Origin: Mesostigma viride
Taxonomy: Eukaryota > Streptophyta > Mesostigmatophyceae > Mesostigmatales > Mesostigmataceae
Assembly (NCBI GenBank): GCA_009746045.1
Contig: RPFO01000188.1
Coordinates: 754,516-783,015 of the forward strand
Length of the DNA stretch: 28,500 bases
Reading direction: 5' to 3'
This document shows, one piece after another, positions 22,225 to 28,500 of this stretch; the first letter of the stretch is position 1, and each line of letters begins with the position of its first letter. Below the pieces are notes generated by a model. It was not told the DNA's origin, did not search any database, and saw only the letters and a list, made by a program, of their open reading frames with translations. A program made the position numbers and the translations under genes.

Positions 22225-25200
22225 TTATGGGACGATGTACGCGGAGGTCATTCGGGCGCGAGTGGAGAGGGGATTAGCTCCCGGAAGCGCGACACTTCCG
22301 ATCACTGGCAGAACGTTAGACATAGTCTCGTTCGCGGCTCCGATCGGGCCTTGCAGTGCCCCTGGTTCGTATTCCAACTCCCACTTGACGTCGTTGGAAG
22401 AAACGTTATTAGTGAGGAGTTTGTAGAGTTGCGTGCTGGAATCCGAGGCCACCGAGTAATTCAGCTGCGTTCGAGTATTGGTGTTTGGATCCACCTTATA
22501 CAGTATCGGATCAGTCCCAAAGTACGTCGGCGTCGGAGTTATGGTGTAAGTAAACACCCACGACGTCGAGTTGGTGGAAGGCTGGTTCATGGTGAGGACG
22601 AACGGGGTCGGAGTGAATAACGGGTTGAACTCTATGGACCACGTAAGGACGCACCGTTCGTTGCTGAACCCCTCCACGTCCACCGGGGCCAGATCCGCGG
22701 GCAGTGTCAGCTTGATGGTGCCCGGGGCCCCGGCAAACCACGCGACGTTGACGGACAGGCGAAACATGTCGAAATTGGTTTCGGTCAATCCCAAATAGAA
22801 CAGCCCCACCGTTTGTCCCGTGGCCTCGATTTCGGATTTCTGAAACGACATCGTGACCTTTCTGACTCCGGATTCGTCAACAGCGTTAAGCGACTCCAGT
22901 ATGGATGCGGCACTCGGGTACTGTCTGCTCGTCCCGTTCAATGGAATACTCACATACCGGACGTCTAAAATGATGGGGGTCGACATCACGTTTTGAAGCC
23001 TGGATGTCTGTACCCAAAATTTCCATCTCCACATAGGAGGTATGATGAAAAGTCGCAGTTCTTGCCATTTATCGGAATCCGTGGCATAATTTTTAACTCC
23101 CGCGGAGTCTTGGAAAATGTCCTGCATTATGGACGCCATAGGTGCCACACGATCCTTGGGGTATTCGGTGATGCGCGCGACCGCCGTCCAGACCATGGAT
23201 CCGGGTGCGCCTCTCGTGAAAGAAACCAACTCGTGAGTGGCCGGGACCCAGGACCAGGTGTCAGGGTCCGTGGTCACATCCGTCAACGTGTAGCCAAATA
23301 ACGTGAAGTCGCTCTCGACGACGTCGACAGTGGGCAATCGATGACAAAAGGAGAAGTCGAACGTGACTATAAACTCCTTCGCATTGGATGTGGATTGTTG
23401 GATGTAAATGCGGGGTGTCAGCGTGGGCGTGTAGAGAAAGCTGACACCATCCACGATGAGTTGGCTGGTAAATCTGTTTTTAGTTGGCGGCCACACGAAC
23501 GGGGCATCGTTTTGTGTCCGTATCACCCGCCCAACCAAAGAACTATAAACAGGGGTTATGTTGATTCCTGCCTCGATGTCATAAAGTGGAGAGATTAAAC
23601 CTATCGGTGGTTGAACGGAATACTCGAACGTCGTGTTATCCTGCTGCCCGTTAAGTGTACCGTATCCCAAAAACACTGGTAGCCCGGTGTGATTTGGCAC
23701 GGATATCTGATCAGTGTTGTACGAGTGTATTAAATAATTTGTGTAGAAGAACAGTTGAGGGTCGGTTTTCAGTAGCGTGTCATCGTCCGATTTGGGAGCA
23801 GAAGAGAACTTCAGAGTCACTTTGATCTGACTGCCGGAATAGTGACTGAGTGTGGGTGTGATAAAGTTGAGGAGGTTTGGGAGAGTGATCTGCTGTGTGT
23901 CGATCGCCGCGTCGATGAACAAGGACAGTGAGAGACCCACGTCTCCAAACTGGTGGCTGAAATAATTGGTTTTTGTTTCAAACTTGATAGCCAGTTTGGT
24001 CGGGTTTTCGAGGCCGCCGCTCGGGAGGGCAAAAAATGGAACGACGCGGTACCGAGCCACCATCTCGCTTGCGTACAGATAGGTCGAGTTTGCGATGTAG
24101 GACAGTGACCAGCCGGTGAGGGGGGGCGCGACGTTTCGAAGTCATTGAGTATAGTCGCTTTTGTGACAAAATTGACGTCATGAGGCCCATCCGTACGTGG
24201 GGCGTTGTTGTAATGGGTGAGAGATCCGCGGAGAGAAAAGGTGACCTCGATCTGATCGTCCTCCCCTTCCACCTCGTCAATAGCGATCGCTCGCACTGCG
24301 AACCCGGAAGTAGTCGCGATCACGTCGGAGACAGCGCTCGGGAACTCCGCGCGCTCGCTGGACACCTGGAACGACGACCACTGGAACGCGACCTGTATCT
24401 GCGACCCTGTCTGCCCGCTCCAGTTCGACGCGGACAGTTTGGCCGAGTACGTGAAACTCTTGTCACCGGCGCTAGAGACGAACCGAACGTTGGCGGTACG
24501 CGTGTACGGTTCGTACTCCCCGGAAGGAGGCGTCTTCGGCACGTGCTCCTTCACCAGCGCGCTCCACCCCGCGGACCCCGAGTCTATGACGGTCTCGGTG
24601 GATGACTGGGGGTTCGCGGTAAACCCCTCAGGAGCGATAGCGAACGTGACCGTGAATCTTAACTCGTGAGGGTTGGAAACGTTCGGGTATCCCGGGTCCA
24701 GTGTGACCAGGACGGATTGTGTCGGGATTCGGTTGTAGCTCGTAACATAACTGTACGGGGTGGAGACCCTACCGACCTCGAACAGCCCATTTCCAACGTT
24801 GAACGTGTCGCTGAATGCGAAGTCCGGAACGGTGAATTTGATGCTGCCTTGGTTCGGTAGCAACGTCGTCGTGATGAGTAATTTGATTCTTATCTTTGTG
24901 GTGGTGGCTCTCGTAACGCTTACGACCCCGTGGTTTTCTCCGATACTTTGTTCGTTCACTGGTTTCCCGGCATTGTCTGTTTGGGTCCAGAAGGATAGAA
25001 CGGGGATAACGTTCTGCGATATCCACGTGGAAGTATCGCTGATACCCCTCACATAAGGTATATCGACTTGAAGTGTGTTTGTCGGCGTCTCAATCGAGCC
25101 GGTACTGGCGACCACGTTTTTATCGTCAGGTACCAGGAAGCCGAAGGGCATTAAGGCGGCGTCATTTTCCGCGGTGTAGGGGGAGACCTCAAAAGATGTT

Positions 25201-27940
25201 CCCGCAAAATACCTACTCGTCGCCTGGCTGGGCCGGAACCTGTTCGCCGCGATGGTCACCTTGAATTTTGCGTCCACGCTTGGAGGGGGGAAATTTTCGA
25301 CTTTGCCACCATCGCGAGTGTTCCGCACCCACGGTGTCACGACTATGTCAAGGTACATGTTGTTCGGATCCTTTGCCTTGTACTGCACCAGGAGAGGGAG
25401 AAGGGGGGTCTGGGAGTACTCGACGACTATGCCTTTATTCGCCGTGCTCGACCCGCTCACGTTTCGGAATCCGAGCAGACTGCTAACGTCTGCCAAGTCG
25501 GCAGCCAAAACCGCGAATCGCGTGGAAAACTGGATCCGCAGATCGAAGGAACTGACGTTGGGGGTCGTTACCGAACTCTGCCCACCGGACCTGTAAAGAT
25601 CGCGAGTTACCGTGACTCCTTCGACCACGTACGCCGTGGACTCCGTGGGCAGATCGGTGCTCCTCGATATTGGTGCCCCTGTCCATGCCTGCATGGTGAT
25701 GCCGTAGGTATCGGCGGGTGTCAAGTCATGACGCGGAGTCACTCTGAGGGTGAGCCGGGCCGCGTTTGCGCTGCCCAACGCGGCGATGGCGGCGGTGAGG
25801 TTGTACCGCATGACTCGCTGAGTGGGCGAATTAGCGTACGTTGTCGGCGTCGGGTCGGTCGTAGTTATGGACCCGACCAGTTCGGATCCCGTAACGGACC
25901 CTGAAAGAGTGTCTACCACCACGTCCGCGTACGCGTGTCCGGAGCCCGCCTGCATGGCGCGGGTGTAGTTAAACACCACGTAGAGGTACCCGTTGTTCTG
26001 CCAATCCGCGTTGTTGAAAGCGACGAGCGCATCGCTAAGAAGGGGTCGGTTGGTGGGGGCGGTAAATGTTAACGGAGTCCCCACCATCTTGGTGACGGGG
26101 TGAGTGGTCATCGGCTGCCCTTGGGAGTTGTTGACGGTGGCAAACAGGGCACCAGGGGCCAGGGATAGAAGGACCCCCTTGATTCCGCTGTCTAGCGGGG
26201 CGGTCTTGATCTTGCGAAAGTCTACCCTGAACTGGAGGGTCTTAGTAGCGGTCAGCTCGGGTGCGGGATTTGCTACCACCTCCCACTTGCTCGCGTCGTA
26301 CGCCTGCCACTGGTGTGAGGATGCGTCCACGCGCGCCGAGAGTGCCGACTGCAACGTTGCGGTAAACTCCTGACCCAGGGCCGCGATGTCTTTGTCGAAA
26401 GTGAGCGAGAACTGAGCCACGTCAGCGGACGTCAACGTGACCGTGTACTGTTGGAGATTCAGCGTATCCTCGGTGCGGAGATCCATGTCCCATTGCTGGT
26501 GTTTTGATTCGCATCCGAGGGCGAGGGCGTTTCGTACAGCTGAAGACGTTATGTAAACCTCAAACTGTGCCTGATACGCTCCGTCGGGCACGGCTGCGGT
26601 CAAAACAATCCTCAATATCTTTCGCTCTCCGTTGCTGTCGTTGGCCAAGCTCGCTGTGAGAGCCCCGCCTCCGTTCACGTATGTCGAGGGCTGGGTATAA
26701 AAGTCTGGAGCATTGAATCGCGCGCTTGCGGACACTTTGTTCGTTATCACGCCGTTGGTTCCGTACGTGTCGTCGAGGACGCTCTGGGACACGTAGTCGA
26801 AAGTGACGGCAACAGTGTCCGGGGCGGAAGCACCCAGAACCGGTGTCCGGGGACTGAGGACAAACAGGTCTTCAGGCACCGCGAAAGGCTTGTCCATAAT
26901 GGACGGTCCATAATGGGTTTTGTCCGGGAACGAATCTCCGTTGTAGTATTTGTCCTTCTGTCCCCTCTCTCCGTACGCGTACTCCTCCCCCGTCTCCTGG
27001 ACAGACGGGAGGACCGTGTTCAGGTTCTCGTACAGCTTGTCCTTGTCGCCCTTGCAGTAATGCACCATTTTCCAGACCTGGACCGCGATCTCCGTGGCCG
27101 TCAGTTCGGATTTCTGGGATGTTTTCTGGGTGGAGAAGTTCAAGGCCGCGTAGATGGCTCGAGGCAGGGCCATGTCCCTCTGCTTCAGATTCTCCCGTCT
27201 GTCCGCGTCCGCCCTGGTCCTCGATTTCACCGCGTCGTGGTATTCTCTCGAATAAAGGGGCTGCAGAGGGTTCACGAGCTGTTTCTCTATTTCATTGGAG
27301 ATCGCGAAACTCTCCTGACTCAGTTGCGGCTCAAACAGGACCTGGTAGATCTGCAGAAGATCCGAGTTCTTGAGTTTGTCGTACAGGAACTCGAGCATGA
27401 GCTGGATGCTGTCCTCGAAGTCCTCTTCGTAATCGAAGCGCCCGACCGTGTCGTCGTACGCCATGAGCCTGTGGGAGCGAGCCAAGTCCTTCGTGGGCTG
27501 GAGCACGTCCGACACGTCGAACGCGCGGTCGTTGCCGCGCCCCAACCAGGTGTTGGGGGAGGGTTCGCCGTAGGTGCGATTGTCGACCTTGTAGTTGTGC
27601 TCGTTCACGTGCTGGCGGATGGCGAAGTCGTACGCCGCCAGCCGCAGGATGAAGAGCACCTTCTCCTGGTCGCTCTTGAAGATGTCGACGAACGACGCGA
27701 TGGGGGTCTCGTCGGGCAGCTGATCCCAGTACAGGGCGCGCATCCTCTCGCACCAGATGTCGGACTCGTTGGGGGTGTACTTGTAGACCTCTCGCCCGTT
27801 GACGGCTGGATGGCCGCTCGGTGTGACGTCCCCGAACGTCTTCGGCAGAGAGGGGCAGGGCTTTTTTTCCCTCGGCCTCCTCCCGCTCACGAACCACTCG
27901 TAGAGCCCGCCCCCCGGCCGGCCGGCTTGGACGCCAGTTG
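22225..27940 (-). pseudogene. Giant multi-module beta-sandwich protein, frame-broken
   Basis: I do not recognise the family. Coherent coding starts near 27915 (GLYEWFVSG) in a frame without a nearby ATG; the first in-frame Met is at 27743. The first ~300 residues (27900-26830) are charged and probably helical, with no known motif. After that come repeated beta-rich modules, each opening with a strand like VTFDYV (near 26797), FSLTFDKDI (26400), LYVVFNYTRAM (25980), DLRIQFSTRF (25530), FTVTFAIAPEGF (24650) and EVTFSLRG (24240). At a 7-base homopolymer (G on the + strand, 24120-24126) the frame changes, and AIKFETK (23980), VTFDFSF (23360), VTMSFQK (22850) and LTWSIEF (22640) follow to the TAA at 22225. 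Total about 1,900 codons without introns. Such modules suit a virion fibre or cell-surface adhesin. One extra base at the homopolymer would make a single frame. Confidence 0.65.
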
Positions 27941-28438
27941 AAGAGTCGGCTGCATCACGAAGAGCCGCACCCCGCTCTGCTCCCCCACGATCTGTCTGCA
28001 CATGTCCCCCACGACCGTCATCACCCCCTCCCACCACCCCTGGTCCCTCAGGGTCTCGCACAGCTCCTCCTCCGGCTTGTTGGTGGCCGGCATGTGGTTC
28101 CCGATTCGCGCGGGGACGGGGGGGAAGATGCGGATGAAAAAGGAGGGCTTGTTGTCGTCCTTGGGCCACTTCATCGCCGCCCACACGATCGTCTTCGTGT
28201 CCGTCTGCTCGCGGCGGCGGAGTCGAGGCTGCTCCCCCTCCTTCGCCCACGCTCGACGAGGGGCCGCGTTCATCTGCATGCTGAACTCGTCCAAGAACAC
28301 GCAGTTCTCCGCGAACAGCGTCCCCTGGAGCGTCTTCAAGTCGCGCGTCTTCTCCTTGACGTACTGCACGTCCTTCTCGATGTAGTCGTACGCCACCGTC
28401 TTGTACGAGAGGTCACGGCCGCGCGTGCGCTTTATCAT
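27887..28438 (-). pseudogene. IS630/Tc1-type DDE transposase fragment
   Basis: The 183-codon frame starts MIKRTRGRDLSYKTV, which resembles the end of a helix-turn-helix region. CVFLDEFSMQMNAAPRRAWAK follows; this has the pattern around the first catalytic Asp of IS630/Tc1/mariner transposases (DE, then RRAWxxxGExPRL). VWAAMKW and VRLFVMQ match the next core strands, but the DN..H motif with the second Asp does not follow VMQ. The frame instead ends within about 20 codons and overlaps the giant protein frame. The catalytic triad is incomplete. A 6-base C run (27910-27915, + strand) sits where the two frames could be joined by one extra base, so the transposase part may be fused to the giant protein or may be a remnant at a deletion junction. 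Confidence 0.5.
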
Positions 28439-28461
28439 GGCGTTTAATGATCCGCGAGAAA

Positions 28462-28500
28462 TTATTCCGCGTCCATGTCCTCGTCCTTCATCTTCGGGGC
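28462..28500 (-). CDS. 3' end of an unknown gene, cut by the window edge
   Basis: The last codons read PKMKDEDMDAE followed by TAA at 28462-28464. The acidic C-terminus lies 23 bases before the ATG of the transposase-like frame and on the same strand, which fits a compact block of co-oriented genes. Too short to identify. Confidence 0.45.
   Translation of the reverse strand, partial: APKMKDEDMDAE

Noticed and set aside
26913-27941. 342-codon + strand open frame
   Set aside because: Shadow of the giant minus-strand protein; composition is biased and no fold is recognisable.

Overview
The window is nuclear DNA of a eukaryote, most likely an alga or another protist. The left half is one gene split by twelve spliceosomal introns. 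The middle is nested transposable elements. The right 8 kb is compact, intron-free and virus-like. I cannot name the species. Long introns full of microsatellites and a mid-range GC content exclude a bacterial origin for the left and middle parts.

Left (472-13353, + strand): a complete kinesin-8 (KIF18/Kip3-type) motor gene. I rebuilt 13 exons whose lengths sum to 2943 nt (980 codons plus stop), with all phases matching. One intron is of the GC-AG class. The introns carry a 21-bp minisatellite, (CT)n, (TGCG)n, (CACCT)n, a GGA-rich array and a 17-copy 45-bp minisatellite. The 5' edge of exon 8 and the 3' edge of exon 9 are each present in about three tandem, decayed copies.

Middle (13550-20285): a nested cluster. 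The outer element (A) has 17-bp terminal inverted repeats. Inside it lies a diverged relative (B, 14900-16791), flanked by a 413-419 bp direct repeat that looks identical in both copies. Further right are a tRNA-like sequence, a decayed PHD-finger exon, and a 5'-truncated, internally deleted LINE (18028-19665) with an 11-bp target-site duplication.

Right (20554-28500, - strand): closely packed reading frames. In transcription order these are the end of an unknown gene, a truncated IS630/Tc1-like DDE transposase frame, a very long multi-module beta-sandwich protein, and a second beta-sandwich protein with a LamG/concanavalin-like domain. At least four single-base frame breaks interrupt them. 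The layout suggests an endogenous viral element or another large mobile element carrying surface or fibre proteins. No capsid, ATPase or polymerase gene is visible, so this remains an inference.
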